Below, in pieces: positions 13,301 through 27,900 of a DNA stretch of 64,000 nt. Location: contig NC_090022.1 of assembly GCF_037176765.1 (NCBI RefSeq), forward strand, positions 57,739,209 through 57,803,208, given 5' to 3'. Both the position numbers and the translations under genes were made by a program. The number at the start of each line of letters is the position of its first letter. Within the stretch, counting starts at the first letter, position 1. The stretch comes from Anolis sagrei. Lineage: Eukaryota > Chordata > Lepidosauria > Squamata > Anolidae. The notes under the pieces are model-generated. The model made no database searches. It was not told where the DNA came from and worked only from the letters and a program-made list of their open reading frames with translations.

Positions 13301-16300
13301 TCCTTACTTGGAAGCAGGTTGGTAATACTAATGAGCCATATGTATTGAAATATGCAAATTAATGCAAATTGAATATTTGGACAATTCTAGTAAAATAGAA
13401 GTATATTTGGGTTACAGAAAGGTACATCAGATAAAATTGATAGGTTTCAGAATGCTTGTGTATAGGTACTCAGTTTATCAGCTTCAGAAAAATGTGTGGT
13501 ACAGTCAAGTGGATAGTGGTAGCTCTAAGTAATATTCATTTGTGGTTTTAATCTGTGGTAATGATGGTGAGAGAGAGGGAAATCTTTTATTGAAGGATCA
13601 ACCCCAAAGAGTACTCACTAGTGGTTCCTCTTAATCTTGGAGAGAAATGGCTAGCAGTGGTTCTCAACCTGTGGGTCCCCACATGTTTTGTCCTACAACC
13701 CCCAGAAATCCCAGCCAGTTTACCAGTTGTTAGGATTTCTGGGAGTTGAAGGCCAAAACATCTGGGGACCCACAGGTTGAGAACTACTGGGCTAGTGGGA
13801 TGCCAGAGGGCCCTTTTTGGTTGTATTAATGACTTTTTTGTGTACCAAGCGCAACTTGAGAAAGTGCAAGTCACTTCTGGTGTGAGAGAATTGGCCATCT
13901 TCAAAGACGTTGCCCAGGGAATGCCCAGATGATTTACCACCCTGTGGGAGGCTTCTCTCTTGCCCCAGCGTGAGAAGCTGGGACTGAAAGATGGGAGCTC
14001 ACCTCGCTCCCTGGATTCAAACCACCGACCTTTCAAACCGCCGACCTTTCTGTCAGCCGTCCTGCCGGCACAAGGGTTTAACCCATTGCACCACCGGGGG
14101 CTCTGTATTAATGACTTGGACAATGGAATATTAAATTTGAAGATTATACCAAATTAGGGGGGGGGATAGATAATATTCTATAGAGTTTAGTATTCACAAT
14201 TCAAAATGACCTTAATAGATTGAAGAACTTGGAAAAACTAACCAACTAAGTTTCAACAAAGATGAAATGTGGGATATTATACTTAGGCGGGAATGATAAA
14301 ATTCACAAATATAAGTCACATTTGATTTGGCAATGGTACATGTGAAAGGGATCTTGGAATTTTAGTAGACCGAGCTGAACATGAGTGAACAGTGTAATGA
14401 GGCAGCTAAAAATGCCAAAGGCGATTCCATGCTGCATCAATAGGAGTATAGTGTCGAGATTGAGGGAAGCCAAAGTCCCACTCTATTCTTCTTTGGTCAG
14501 ACATTATACCGAATACAGGCAGTCCCCAAGATAGGTTCTGTAAGTTTGTTCTTAAGTTGAATTTATATGTAAGTTGGAATAGGTACATTTTTAAAGTATA
14601 ACTCCAGCCACACACACACACATACATAGATGCATTAGCTTTGGATAGCATAGGGAAAGGTTAAAGCCCTGTGGTGTTTGTTTGGCTGTCTCTGCCCCTG
14701 TACAGGAGGTTTCACCTCACTTTCTGTCCCTGTGAAAATTGGATTTTGAAAAATCTGACTTATTGTGGAAATAAGGATTGAATAAATCTTTAGTGTAGAT
14801 AACTGTGAAAACTCTTTCAGGAGTGAATTTCCCTTCCTAGAGGTAGATTTCCCTCACTTCCTGTTTTCTCAACCTTTTTCTTAACTATGAGTCATTTGTA
14901 AGTCGGATATTTGTAACACAAGGACTGCCTGTCCTGTGTCCGGTTTTGGGCACCACAATTCAAAAAGGAGATTGACAAGCTGGAACAAGGGTGACTAAAA
15001 TGATTAAATGTGTAAAAACCTTGTCTTTTAAGGAATGCCTCATGGAATTGTGAATATTGAACTTGAAGAAAAAAGACAGGAGTGATAAGATAGCCATTTC
15101 TAGAAGGAATGCCATCTTGAAGATGGAGCAAGCTTGTTTACAGTTTCTTTGGAGACTAGAATACAAACTAATGGATTCAAATTGCAAAAAAAAGAGATGC
15201 CACCTCAATGTTAGGACAAACTGCTGTTCCATGTTGGAATATATTGCCTTAAAGAATGGTGGATTCTGCTTTGGAGATCTTTAATCAGAAGTTGGATGTC
15301 TGTGTCTCTCAGGCATACCTTGACTATGTGCTTGCATGGCAAAGGTTGAACTAAACCTTCAACCCTATGATTCCTGTCTATGTTTTTTTTTTCACCATTT
15401 CACTGCAGAGTTTGCTCAGGTTGTTAAAACTCTAGGGTGTAGGCCATGGAATACAACAGCTTGGGGTTTCAAAGGCTTACTATGATTGATGTTAATATTT
15501 GGCAGACAATGTGACTTGTATCTCTGCTGACTTGGATGCCATTGTTTTTACAAAGCCAAAGGAAAAGGTCTGGTACACCATATAGTTGAGATAAGGACTG
15601 CTGTGCAAAATGGTGATCCCTGGACTCATGCCAGGCCATGAGTCATCGGTTGCTAAGAGGCAGATATATGCTACTGGTCCCTGGCATACGGGGGGGGGGG
15701 GGGGGTGTCAACCCAAGAAGTACTGTTGTTAAGAATATGTTTTGTATTGTCCAAGGCTTTCATGGTTGAAATCACTGGGGTGTTGTGTGGTTTCCGGGCT
15801 GTATGGCCATTTTCTAGCAGCATTTTCCTCTGACGTTTCCTCTGCATCTCTGGCTGGCTTCTTCAGAAGATCCTCTGAAGATGCCATCCACAGATGAAGG
15901 CGAAACATGAGGAGAAAATGCTGCTAGAACATAACCAAACAGCCTGGAAACCATACAACACCCCAATACTTTTTGTGTTTCATACACCGAAGTCATGGAC
16001 AAAGGACTTGAAGGGTTGAGATACACCACTTAATTTTTAGAAAGTTGTACATCTTGTCTGTTGAAATCAGCCTGAAAATTTGGTCTTTTGATGTGGTCAT
16101 TGCTTCTTTCATGGAGGAAGAGGCCACTGCACATTTTGAAGGAAGTTGTGGTAAGGGTTTTGTTGAAGAAACCCAACTTGGAGTCTGCGGCTTTTGATAA
16201 ATGTACCTAGTGTCAAATTTACCATTCTGGAATGAGCTGTCGAATATGTGTGACCTCTCAAATGTTGGTGATACTGATTAATTACACCCAGTTGAATTTC

Positions 16301-19300
16301 AGGCCTGGTTGTGAAATTGAAACAGAGTTGATTTTACTGGTTGATGACTTTTACTGTCTAATCTAGAGTTTTATAACCAAGTTCCACCAGAGATTACTAA
16401 TGGTTCCACAGAGATTGTGACTAAAAGTATTTTTTCCCAACTCCAGATGTAGAGCTACAGTGGTTTCCTGGGATCTGCAAATTATTGCAAGGGTCCCTTG
16501 AGAGTAAAAATGTTTAGAAATACTGGACTAAGCCACTGATTCTAAAACTGGGCCCTGACCCCTTATCTCAGTGTTAGGGTCCCAAAGATTTAGCAACTGT
16601 AGAAGTTTTCTGAACTTTACCTAGTAACTGTTTCAGACATGTACCCGAGTCATATGTGCTCACATTTAGGCCTCCTGTATTCAGAGATGTATAAATGTGG
16701 CATCTTTCTGTTTTGTTTATTCATATTGGACTTAAGTAGGTGCAGTGTTAATGCAATTTCAGCATTGTTTTGAGATGCAATGACAGAAAATAGCACTGCT
16801 CCATTGAAAGGCCATTGATTTGTGGTGGAGTGAGAACTATGCAGTCTATATGCAGTCCCTGAGCAGTTTTTTTTGGCTGGCCAGGTTCTTCACATCTCGC
16901 ATAATCCTCTCTTGAGAGTATGGGGGAAACTCTGCCGTGTTTTCATGCTTCTGGGAAGTTGTAGCCCCAATGGAAGCCTTTTTTAAAGAATAGGAAGTGA
17001 CCTGGTAAATGATGTTGGATGTATTTGATAACTTATAATGATTTTCTAAAATTACTGTCCATTTTCAGCTTGCAATGATATTGATCGATGGCCACCACCA
17101 GTCCCAGGGAAAACCCTACATTTGCCTATTATGGGAATTGTAATGAAGGTAATTTTACATCAGTGCTTTTCTTGTTTGTTTGAATCTAGTCACATGCTTT
17201 GGTTACATTGCATTTGTATGTAAATATGAAAAAAATAGAAGCATGGTCTCATAGCTTGCAAGACCAACAGTAGGTGGAAAAGCAAGTAGTTCTTAAGAGA
17301 AGTGAAAAAATACAAAAGACTAAGATATTTTTTTTATACACTTCCCAGCTAAAAGTACCATATTTTTCCTTTTATAGACTGTATAAGACTATTCAGTGGT
17401 GGGCATTTTTAGTTTATTAAATTATACATGCTTTATACTATTCTGATGAGATCTGTAACACTGAAGAGTGCTTAACATTAACTGGATCATGTGCTAAGAT
17501 TTTCCCTAGTACAGTGCCTCCAGGTAAAAAAAATTAGCATTTATTTAGGAGCCAATCTTTTTCTCTAAATAGATGGCATAGTAAGAAACAGACCTTTAAA
17601 ACTCCCCCGTTTTCACTAGAACTCCCAGCATCCATAGCCAGTATCTGCCAGAAAGTAACCTATCCAAACTCTGGTTAGGGATGTGTGGTTTTTGTGTTTT
17701 TAAAAGTTATTTCAGTAGCATTCTTTTTTTAAAAAAAAACATTGGTTTTAAGGAACAGCCATTAGCTGCAGTATATTTGTACAAATGTAAAGCTGCTGAA
17801 GTATTCCTTTCAGAAGAAATGAACACCTCTAATTTATAAGTTGGTATTAATTTTAGCACTACAACTTGCAATCTAAAACCTATGGTATCTTTTTCTGAAG
17901 ATGCGGATTCCTACTTGTCATGACAAGCCTGGAACAACTGAAGTACTACAATCCACATACCAGGTAATTCACCAGCCACTTAATAACTCATTCAAAACAA
18001 AGGGCCAACTTTCAGATTTCAATTTCACAAATATGAAAGAATGTACACTATATTTTATAATATAGGAATAGAACTGCAGGTAAAGAAATGTAAAATGAGA
18101 AATAGGAATTTTGTAATTTTCATATTTTTATAATTTCGTCATTGAGATTTTTATGCGCTGTTGATTATACTGTTGTCATTGTTTATATTATACAGTTGTC
18201 TGCATGTGGCACTCGGAGTGCTTCTGTGAGCCGCCGGAGTCCCTTTGGGGAGATGGTGGTGGGTTACAAATAAAGATTTATTATTATTATCATTATTATT
18301 ATAACTGTACAGTGGAAAATTTTGTCAGCATATTCTCAAGAGTAAGTTTCAGCAAGCACTAACGTTATGTTAGAATCCTGATGATTTCAGGGTTGTTGTA
18401 AGTTTTTCGTGTTGTATGGCCATGTTCCATAAGCATTCTCTCCTGACGTCAGGAGAGAATTCTTCTGGAACATGTGGCCATACAACCCGAAAAACTTACA
18501 ACAACCCAGTGATGCCGGCCATGAAAGCCTTCGACAATAGACTGATGATTTCAGTTTTATTGAATCTGAGTTGATGTTTATATATGTGTTTGTGTTTTAT
18601 TTTATTGTATTTTCTATTGTGCTTCATTTTTATGTTTGTTTTTAGGCACGTTGTGCCATCTGTAAGCCGCCTCGAGTCCCTTCGGAGAGATGGTGGTGGG
18701 ATATAAAAATAAAGTCCTTATTATTAATCCTGAGCAAAAAACAATTCTGTTCTGTCATGGAGAGACTACAGCTGCAAAGAAGTTCATGAAGGCTATTTCT
18801 GTGGCCTCCAGGCCTTTTTCAGACTCTACTCCCAGTGAAAATAGGAAATTATCCCTGCACCTTCACAGTTGCGCACCCCAATACAGAGCCAAGAAAATAT
18901 TATTCTCAGTGGTCAGGTTTAGTAAGTGTCCCCAACTATAGTTCTGTGCCATAGGTTTAGTACAGGGATGGTAATCATATGTCCTGCTAGCTCTTACTGG
19001 AATGTAACCTCTCTTGTTTGTTGATTATGCTAGCTTTTTTTTCAAAAATAAGGAGCAGGCGCTTCAGAAAAGCAAGAAAAATGGTAAAAGGACTTTCGCT
19101 GGCTGTAAAATTTTAAATGCAGTTTGCCTCATTTGTAGTTACTTGATTAATAGCAAAAAGTGAAAACTGAGCATTATAGCTGAAGAACCTATATTGCCTG
19201 CTGCAAAAATCAAAGTTTTTGCATTGATCAACATGAAAACTCCCAAGGACCTTTCTTCAAGACCTTTGTCATTTGATATACAGTTAAGAAGTTGATTGAT

Positions 19301-22300
19301 ACTGGTCTGTCGGCCAAAATCAAGGAGCAGTTTGTAAATGAATTTGTGCTCTTCCCCTCCCCCTTATTTTGCCTTGCAAATGGATGAATGCACAGACATA
19401 ACAAAACAAAGTGACTTCGTTGTGCCATGTTAGACTGAGCACCAGAGTCATATTTTTGAAGACCTAGTGTTAATCTCACTACAGCTGAAGAAGTATTTTA
19501 ACATGTTTATAATATCTCATGACATGGATTTGTAGAAAGGCATTGGAATTAGCACTGATAGGGCATAAGTTATCTTTGGAAAGCTTATTGGGCTTGTAGC
19601 ATGGATTAAGGTAATCATATCATCAATGACTTGGTACCATTCCTGCTTAGCTAGGGAAGCTTCTGTTGCCTAGAAAATATCAGAAAAACAGAAACCTTAA
19701 ATGAATCAATCAAAATTGGCAATTTTATAAAAAGCAAATCTCTGAATTCAAGATTTTTATTAGCTTTGGAAAGTTGTGCACAGTGAACATCATTTGCTTT
19801 TTCACAAGGAAAAGTTTTGTCTCATTTGGAGGAATTTTAGAGACGAGATAAGATTATTCCTCATGCATCAGCAGTTTTTACCTCAACAGTTACACAGGTT
19901 TTTCCTGGTTAGTAAAATTAACATAGATGTCAGGTATCTTTACCCATTTAAATATCCTCAATTTAAATCTTCAAGGAGAAAAAGTTACAGCTTTTAAGCT
20001 AAAGACAAGTTCGAAGCAATAATGAAAAAAGTTGGAATTCTGGCATCATTGCCTATCAAACAGAAACTGTGAGATACTAATGTTCTTGATTCTATTGACA
20101 GAGTTGTCTAAGAAGGATGTATCACTTAACACACAACATTTGAAATATTTGCAGCATACTTTATGTGAATGTTTTGCTGTTCCTGATGTAAGCAAAAACT
20201 GAATTTAAGATCCATTTCTGCTAATGTTTATGAACAAGAGTAGCTCATAGTAGCAAAGCTATACAATCTCATGGAAATATCTGTGGATGGTGCTCTGAAA
20301 TTACAGTTCAAGGAACAGTCCCTTCCTAATTTGGGGGCTTATTTACAAGTTTTCTGGAACGATTGAAGAGGGCTGTGAACATATTAATGCCTTCTGTAAT
20401 GGCATCCTTGGACTACATTTTTCAAATGGATTTGGTACTTAAAAATAGGCATAGCAACCAAAAAGATAGTCAAAACTCAGAATACAATTTCAGCTCAATT
20501 TTAAATAAGTATATGTTACATTTGAGCATTTTAAATCTTGACTTAAGTCTTGGTGGTGTGCAGCAACACAAGTTATTTCGACTAGGTTCATAATACAGAA
20601 AAGTTTAGGAACTGCTGCCACACTGCATGCTGGGGTCAGAGGGAACAAACTTTGGACTTGTGAGATGCTCCTTTTTATTTTAAAAAACCCACCAAAATCC
20701 CCATATTTGTCAGCTACATCCTGGTGCAGTGGCACAGCTAGTTAAGCCGTTAAGCTGCAGAACGTTCTGACCAGAAGGTCGACAGTTCAAATCTGTGGGA
20801 CAGAGTGAGTTCCTGTTGTTAGCCCTAGCTTCTGCCAGCCTAGCAGTTCAAACACATGCAAATGTGAGTAGATCAATAGGTACCACTTCAGCAGGAAGGT
20901 AACTGCGCTCCATGCAGTCATGCTGGCCACATGTCCTATGAGGCATCTACGGACAATGCTGGCTCTTCGTCTTAGAAATGGAGATGAGCACCACCCTCAT
21001 AGTCAGACTCAACCTTTACCTTTACACCCTGGTGTAAGATAAATTAAAGAACCTTAAGCCCAGAAAGTGATTTTGAGGACCAGAACTGAGTTCGTTCCAT
21101 ACAAATAGTTTGCCCATGTAAGAAAACACCCCTCGTTATCAAGACTCGTTTCAGCCCCTCGGGCTGAGAGGGGCGGTCAATAAATGCAAATAATAAATAA
21201 AATAATAAATACTCGTATCTTTGTGAGAGAAACACCTATTTTGTTGTTAAGCAGTTGAAACCTTTGGTAATCTACTACAGAATGATCAGAGATGTACCAT
21301 TCTACCATCTTTCCACTTCTGGTACAACCAGCCTTTTCCCACTGTCTGGTGGTACTCTGATCAAATCCTTTTGTCTTTTTAGGAAGACACGCAAATCTCA
21401 ATTTCTTTGCCTACTGTCCATGAAGTGGATCTCTTCAGGTAAAAACATGAAAGATGCAGTGGCTCAATATTCTTAAGTCCTGGTACTGATACATCCCATT
21501 CTATGAGAACTGTAGGAGTGAAGGACTTAAATTTATATACTAGCAAACAGGTTGAGCATAAGAGACCTCTTTGCTGATAATCCATTGCTCCTGTGGAAGT
21601 TACAGGATGGTGTGTGTGTTCATAGTAGAATTGTAAGAAAAACTGTTGTTACTCAGGAGAGAGGTTGAGTAAGATAAGAAGGCAAAGAGATGCCTAGAGG
21701 CAGTTCAAAGCTGGCTTGAGCAACTAATTGGAAAACAAGCACCTTTACAACTTCTCCCTTGCTGCCTCAATGTGGAACATATTGTTATCTTGCGAGGAGA
21801 TTCTAAATAGAGTGCAAGGAGAAAGAATGTGAAGGCTACAGGGTGTTTCCTCACTCCCTTGCTTCTAGTTCATAACCCCTGAGTCATCCCACATGGTATT
21901 TCCTTGTAGTAGCTGCTGCACAATGAAGTAATTCTGTCTGTGGCCACTGCCTCTCTGTGGCCTGACTAAAGCTGGAGCTGGTCATTATGTGCCCTCTGTT
22001 TCCAGTTGTGCTGACACTTTATCTCCACAACTTTGCTATCCCTGTATTTGTCCCCTTCAAGAAGGCTCAATGATCTTGCATGTCTTAGATTCATAGGATG
22101 TTATGACTCAAGGTCACATTCTCAGTTGCACATTTTCTTTTTATTCACTCTTCCTTTCATTTACTTGTACCAGGCAACATTTTTGTTAAAAATACTGTGC
22201 TTGTAAATCTGTTTCAGATGTTTCCTGCCCGTGTTCTTCCACATCCAGATGCTGTGGGAACTCGTGTTGTTAGGGGAACCACTCGTTGTCATGGCACCCT

Positions 22301-24913
22301 CTCCATCAGAGTCCTCCGAAACTGTGTTGGCACTTGTCAGGTAAACAAACGGAGGAGTTTTAAAACTGCATGACTGTGATCTCACCGTGAGTCACAGAGT
22401 GTGAACGCTCTAGCAGAAGCCATAATCTCTTGGCGTTTGCTTAAAAAAAAGACACAACCTCACACAATGAAGAAAAACAATAAGATAAGCCAGGTGTTGG
22501 TAGGAGTACTGTGTTCTGGAGAGAGGGTTATTGATAAATTCGTGGCAATAAATGCATTGATTGAGACATCAATGACTTCCTTTTTCATGGAAGTGCCTTT
22601 TTGTGCTACTTGAGGATCTCAGTTTTGAGGATAAGAAGGAGATTAATATAAATTGTTCAGAAGCAACAATTTTGAAAGTTGGCTGAGATAACTACAGAGT
22701 TTTGTCATGCAAGTCATTGATAAGGATGTTGAATAGCATTGGGCCCAAATAACTAAGTAGAATACAGAATAAATGTCACTTGTTCTCTTACAGTTACCCT
22801 TATATGTGTTTGTCTTTGCAGTTGTATCTCACCATTGAAGTACTACAGTGATTTTAGACCTTATTTTACAATACATGACAGTGAATTCAAAGAATACACA
22901 ACTCGTACACAGACTCCGTAAGTAATATGAATTCCAGTTACAAAATATTTTCCAGAGTAGTTCTTGTTGTGTGCTTTCAGGTTGTTTCCAACTTATGGTT
23001 GATTCTATGACAAATTGATTGTGGGTCTTTGCTGGCAAGATCTGTTCAGAGGGTATTTGCCATTATAGAATCATAGAATTTGAAGAGACCACAAGGACTG
23101 TCCAGTCCAACCCCCACTATACAGGAATGTGCAATCAAAGCACTCCTGACAGATGGCCACCCTACCTCCTTAAAAACTTCAAGAGAAGGAGACTCCTTCA
23201 CACTCTGAGGCAGCATACCCCACTGACAGACAGGTACTTCCCTTGATCTCAACACTATACTCCTAATAATGCAGTCTAGAATCACATTGGCTTTTTTAGC
23301 TGCCGCATTAAACTGTTGATTCATGTTCAGTTTGTGGTCTACTAAGACACATAGATCTGTTTCACATGGATCGTTTTCAAGCCAGGTCACCCATCCTATA
23401 TCTGTCATAAAAACAGTTTATTAAATTGCAAAAACTTTGCTTTTGAAGGACATCCTGCAGCACGTTTTGCTATAGTTTTTCAATGAATATCTCATAGAGT
23501 CTTACCTAATTCAACATTGTTTGTGGCACCACAAAAAGAAAGTTTTTGGAGTATAACAACTACTTTCAAGGTATGCACTACACAATTAAACATGAAATAA
23601 CACTAAACCAGGAACAGAACATCTTTCAAATCATCAGCTCATCATGCTCAGAGATAACTCCGTTTGGGTAGCGGGACTTCCTGCTGAAGCAATTGTGTAT
23701 ACGAGACCAGCTTTAAAAGCATTAAATATACACAAGTGACATTTATTTTGAAATCTTGAAAGATAACTTTGTCCTCCAGCTTTGAAGCTATGTACTAGTT
23801 AACTGCTAATTAACCATTTTGATTGAATTTCCTACATGAGGGATAGGAAATGGAAAACAGCTGATGTCTTGTTGTAATCTTATTATTCTCCAACATATAG
23901 AGCTTAAAACAATAGTTATTTTGTATTTAGGGCTTTTAAAAACACCCTTCATCTGTTGCTGCAATATTTATATATTTGTTTTGTCCTAGAGTGACCTGGC
24001 AAGTAAGGCTAACATGAGCTTCATTGGGCTGTCACAGATCAATGGCAACATATACTTGAAACAGTATAATTTTGAAATTCCATCTGAGAAAGAACATAGT
24101 GGGCGTAAATATCCTAACATAGAAACCATCTTTGTGGGAAAATTATTTTTAGGAATAAAATTGTATTTTGCTTAACCAGTCCCAGAGGAGGAAAAAATAA
24201 TTGTGGGAATGATGGCCCTTTGTGTAAAATGAGACAGTCGAGAAACTTGTGGTTTAACACATTTCAAACAAAGTGGTTACGTTCCTCTGTGGCTTACCTT
24301 GAATATCCTGTGTCGTATCTAAGCATTCCTTTGCCAGAATACGTCAGTGGAGTGAATATTCAAATATTTAGCAACGGAATGCAAGAACTGATCCAGTTGC
24401 ATTTGGACCTAAAGGCTTTATAGCAGGCCTGGGCAAGGTGCAGCTTTCCAAATGTTGTTTAACTGCTAGTCCCATCAGCCATAGTCAGAACAATTAATAG
24501 TGATGAATCTGGGAGTTGCAGTTCAACAATATCTGTGGGGTCTGCCTCTGTTTAAAGCCTTCCAAAGAAGGAAGCTCCACTATACTCCAAAGCATGTATA
24601 TTCCACTGTCAAACAGCTCTTACCATCACGAAGTTCTTCCTAATATTTGGATAGAATATTTTTATGTATAACTAGCTGTAACCCTCATGCGTTGCTGTGA
24701 CCAACCTTCCCTCTTTTCTTCCTTCCTTCCTTCCTTCCTTCCTTCCTTCCCTTTTTTTTTCTTTCATTCTGTCCTTCCTTCTCTTCCTATTCCCTTCCTT
24801 TCCCTCTTTTCTTTCCCTTCCTCTTTCTCCCCCTTTTTCCTTCTCTAACTATTCTTGGACTGCAACTTCCAGCAGTCCTCCTGATCAATCTATCTACCTA
24901 CTATCTCTATCTA

Positions 24914-24952
<39 letters not shown>

Positions 24953-27900
24953 CATCTATCTAATCTATCTGGAGGATTGATGGGAGTTGCAGTCCAGGAA
25001 TAGGAAATTGGAAATATGCAGGGATTGGGATGCTCTCAAAGGAATCCAAGGAGAAGAAAGCTTGCAGTTTGGAAGCAGTGCACTTGGATCATCCTCCTTT
25101 CCTAAAGGGCTTGGTCTAGGGGATACTGGGAGGTGTAGTCTGAAAAAGAGTGTGGATATGCTTTTGTGTGTTTTGTTTGCCAAGGGAGTTGTTTTTGCGC
25201 ATGTGCATGCTCTGTAGCATCTTTTTGCTTTTTTGGTCCTTTAACTCCCTTCTGTTGTGTTTTTCAGTGTTTTTATGAGTGATGGTAACTTGTTGGCCTG
25301 ATAGGCGTCTTGTGTCCAAATTTGGTGTCAATTCGTCCAGTGGTTTTTGAGTTATGTTAATCCCACAAACAAACCTTACATTTTTATTTATATAGATTTG
25401 AATCCATCTAGTCTTTAAAAGAGCAGAAAACAAGCTTGTCTCTCTCTTCATGTGACATCCTTTCAAATATTTAAGCATGGCTATCATTTTTCCTCTCTAT
25501 CTTTTTTTCTCTAAGATATAAACATATCCAGCTTCTTAAGCCTCTCCTTGCAGGGTTTGGATTCTAATTTTTTTATTATTGTTATTATTATGCATGCAAT
25601 TTACTAAGTGCCAGGATAAAAACAATTAAACCAAACAAAAACAGTTGCTGTTGACAAGTTTATAATGATTTAAAATAGTACAATCTTTTCCAACCAGATG
25701 TGTATTAAATGTACTCGAGTTAAATTCCTATCAGCCTGCAGCTAGCAATGCAAATAGTCAGGAATGCTAGGAGTTGTAATTTGAAACCTCTGGGTATTAG
25801 ATTGAGGAGGACTGCATGTGAGCACTTGCACCTCAGTGCACTTTATTGTTTAGAAATACAGTAGAGTCTTGCTTATCCAACCTTCGCTCATCCAACATTC
25901 TGTATTAGCCAATGCAGTTGGCCTCTCTGCACACTGGGCGCCTGCTGGGAGGAGTGAAATGCGGCCGGTGCAGACTTTTCCCATTGGGCACAGCGTCCGG
26001 TCTGCACAGGCTGCATCTTGCAGCTCCTGACAGGCGCAATTTGACATGTAATATGCTTTTCCTTAATCCCTCATTAGCTAATATTTTCACTTATCCAACA
26101 TTCTGCCAGCCTGTTGGATAAGCGAGATTGTACTGTAATACGTTTTGGTTCTCAGGAATAAACTGAAGGTAGGATACAAAACAAATATTTGAAGGACTTG
26201 TGGCTCAGTGAGTATTACTAAATGACACGGTATTTTGGAGTTGTTGGTTTTTTTTGTTAAATATGGAGATGGGGGAGGGTTTGAAGTCACTTGTAGTTAT
26301 TCTGCTTCTGTAGGGGTCTTACATCTCTCAGCTCTGTGAAAGTGGATGGCCAGCTGTACTCTCTTTGGTAGCTTAAGTCTGGTGAGCAGGTTGCAGATTA
26401 CACAGTTCTGGTGTTGGCCCAACAACAGGGTTCAGTCTTGTATATTCCTTGAGCAGAATTGCACTCACAGAAGTAGGAGAAGGGATTTTTTTCAACCTCC
26501 CCCCCACCCTTGTCTCCAAAAATTTTGTCCATTGTATACCATGATAGGTTCAGGAGGCAGTGTGGGATCTAAAAAAATACTCTTTCTTTTCTGCATCACG
26601 ATCCTTTTGATATTTGGGCTGCAAGAAGATAACAGAGTTGCTCTTCTTAAACTTAATAATTTGGGATAGGCGAGACACTTATTGATCTCATTGAAACTCT
26701 TCTACATTTCAGGCCTTCTGTCATATTAGGAGTGACAAATCCATTTTTCGCTAAAACACTGCAGCACTGGCCACACATCATCCGAATAGGAGACATTAAA
26801 CTATCAGGTAAGATCTTTACACAGTTTGTTTTGAAGTGTACAGAATACAGTCAGTCCTCTGCATCAATGGATTCTACACCCACAATCCACAGCTTGAAAA
26901 TATTCCATTTCTATTTCCAAAAAAGCAAACCTTGAATTTTGTCATGTAATACAAAGGACACCATTTTATTATGGCAGAGTATATAACGAAACTTGACCAT
27001 CCACAGATTTTGGTGTCCATGGAGGGATCCTGTAACCAAAACCCAGGAGATACACACTGTACTACAATTTTCTAATGTCAGGCCTTGGGTTTCCAAGCCA
27101 TGAAGAAGACACGTTTAGAGTAACATTCTATTGCAAAATAGGCAAAATTATGCTGGAATTAAAACAGAATCAGGCCAATATGCCATAAGAATGTAAAGCA
27201 CTATCCGTGTATTTCTGATGGCTGTTCTGGCCCTTTGCAGTTGCTGTTTTGGTAGCTATTCCCTTGGCGGTGCAGAACATTTATGTCCATCTGACAAACC
27301 AGCTTCACCAGAGCCTGCAAGTTGGCACATTGCCGTGTGGGTGAAGGAGGAACTGCTTGTGTGATACAGTAGTGGATTTACCTCCTTACGGAGGTGTGAG
27401 GAAACACTACCACTTCCATAAATCAGTTATGCCAACATAATTTCACCAAATTATTCTGGATTTAGGTATGTAAGTTAGGCTTTTGGATTTAGGTATGGAA
27501 AACATGTAGCTTGACTTCATATTACTGTTTGACCTGAATCAGTTTATCGATGGAAATTGACTGAAGGTGAAGTAGTGGATCAGACCAAAGGAACAATTTG
27601 CTAGTGTGCTTTCAAAACTGAATGATATGTTAAAGTGAAAATGGTAGACTATATAAGCAGTGGCATCTGATACGGAAGTAAAAGTCTTACCCCAGCCTAA
27701 TCTCTGTGTAATGTCATCCCTAAAGTATGAAAAGGAAAGTGGTACGGTAATTAAAGCATTCTCTCTCCAATGGTTTAATTCTGGAATGGTGAAATGCTCT
27801 TGAACTGCCTTTTTTCCCAGCAGGAAATAGAACTGTGTTGTTTTTCCCCTGGTGTTCTTTCCCTTTACTATCCTATTGTATCAGAACAAACCAAGAAAGC

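Larger units (their letters stand above)
13790..15378 (+). mobile_element. CR1 LINE 3' part, interrupted twice
   Basis: From the ATTAATGACTTGGACAATGG block (the RT-coding region) through CAATAGGAGTATAGTGTC and GTTTTGGGCACCACAATTC to a terminal CCCTATGATTCCTG. Two younger insertions split it: a tRNA SINE at 13836-14103 and a DNA transposon at 14516-14931. CR1 is a non-LTR retroelement, and this copy is 5'-truncated and decayed. Confidence 0.8.
24563..25560 (-). mobile_element. CR1 LINE fragment (reverse), split by a Helitron
   Basis: Left piece 24563-24670 (AAGAAGGAAGCTCCACTATA, ACGAAGTTCTTCCTAATAT) and right piece 25397-25560 (TGAATCCATCTAGTC, GCAGAAAACAAGCTTG, CTTAAGCCTCTCCTTGCAGG) are consecutive parts of the reversed CR1 3' region. 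The 726-bp Helitron at 24671-25396 sits exactly between them. Confidence 0.75.

Noticed and set aside
18440-18455. CTCCTGACGTCAGGAG as a CRE-containing regulatory palindrome
   Set aside because: It is the centre of two abutting Penelope-like terminal repeats in opposite orientation, and the CRE-like core arises from that junction.
24697-24963. 88-codon frame rich in Ser/Phe/Leu
   Set aside because: Translation of the CTTCC and CTAT microsatellites inside the Helitron.
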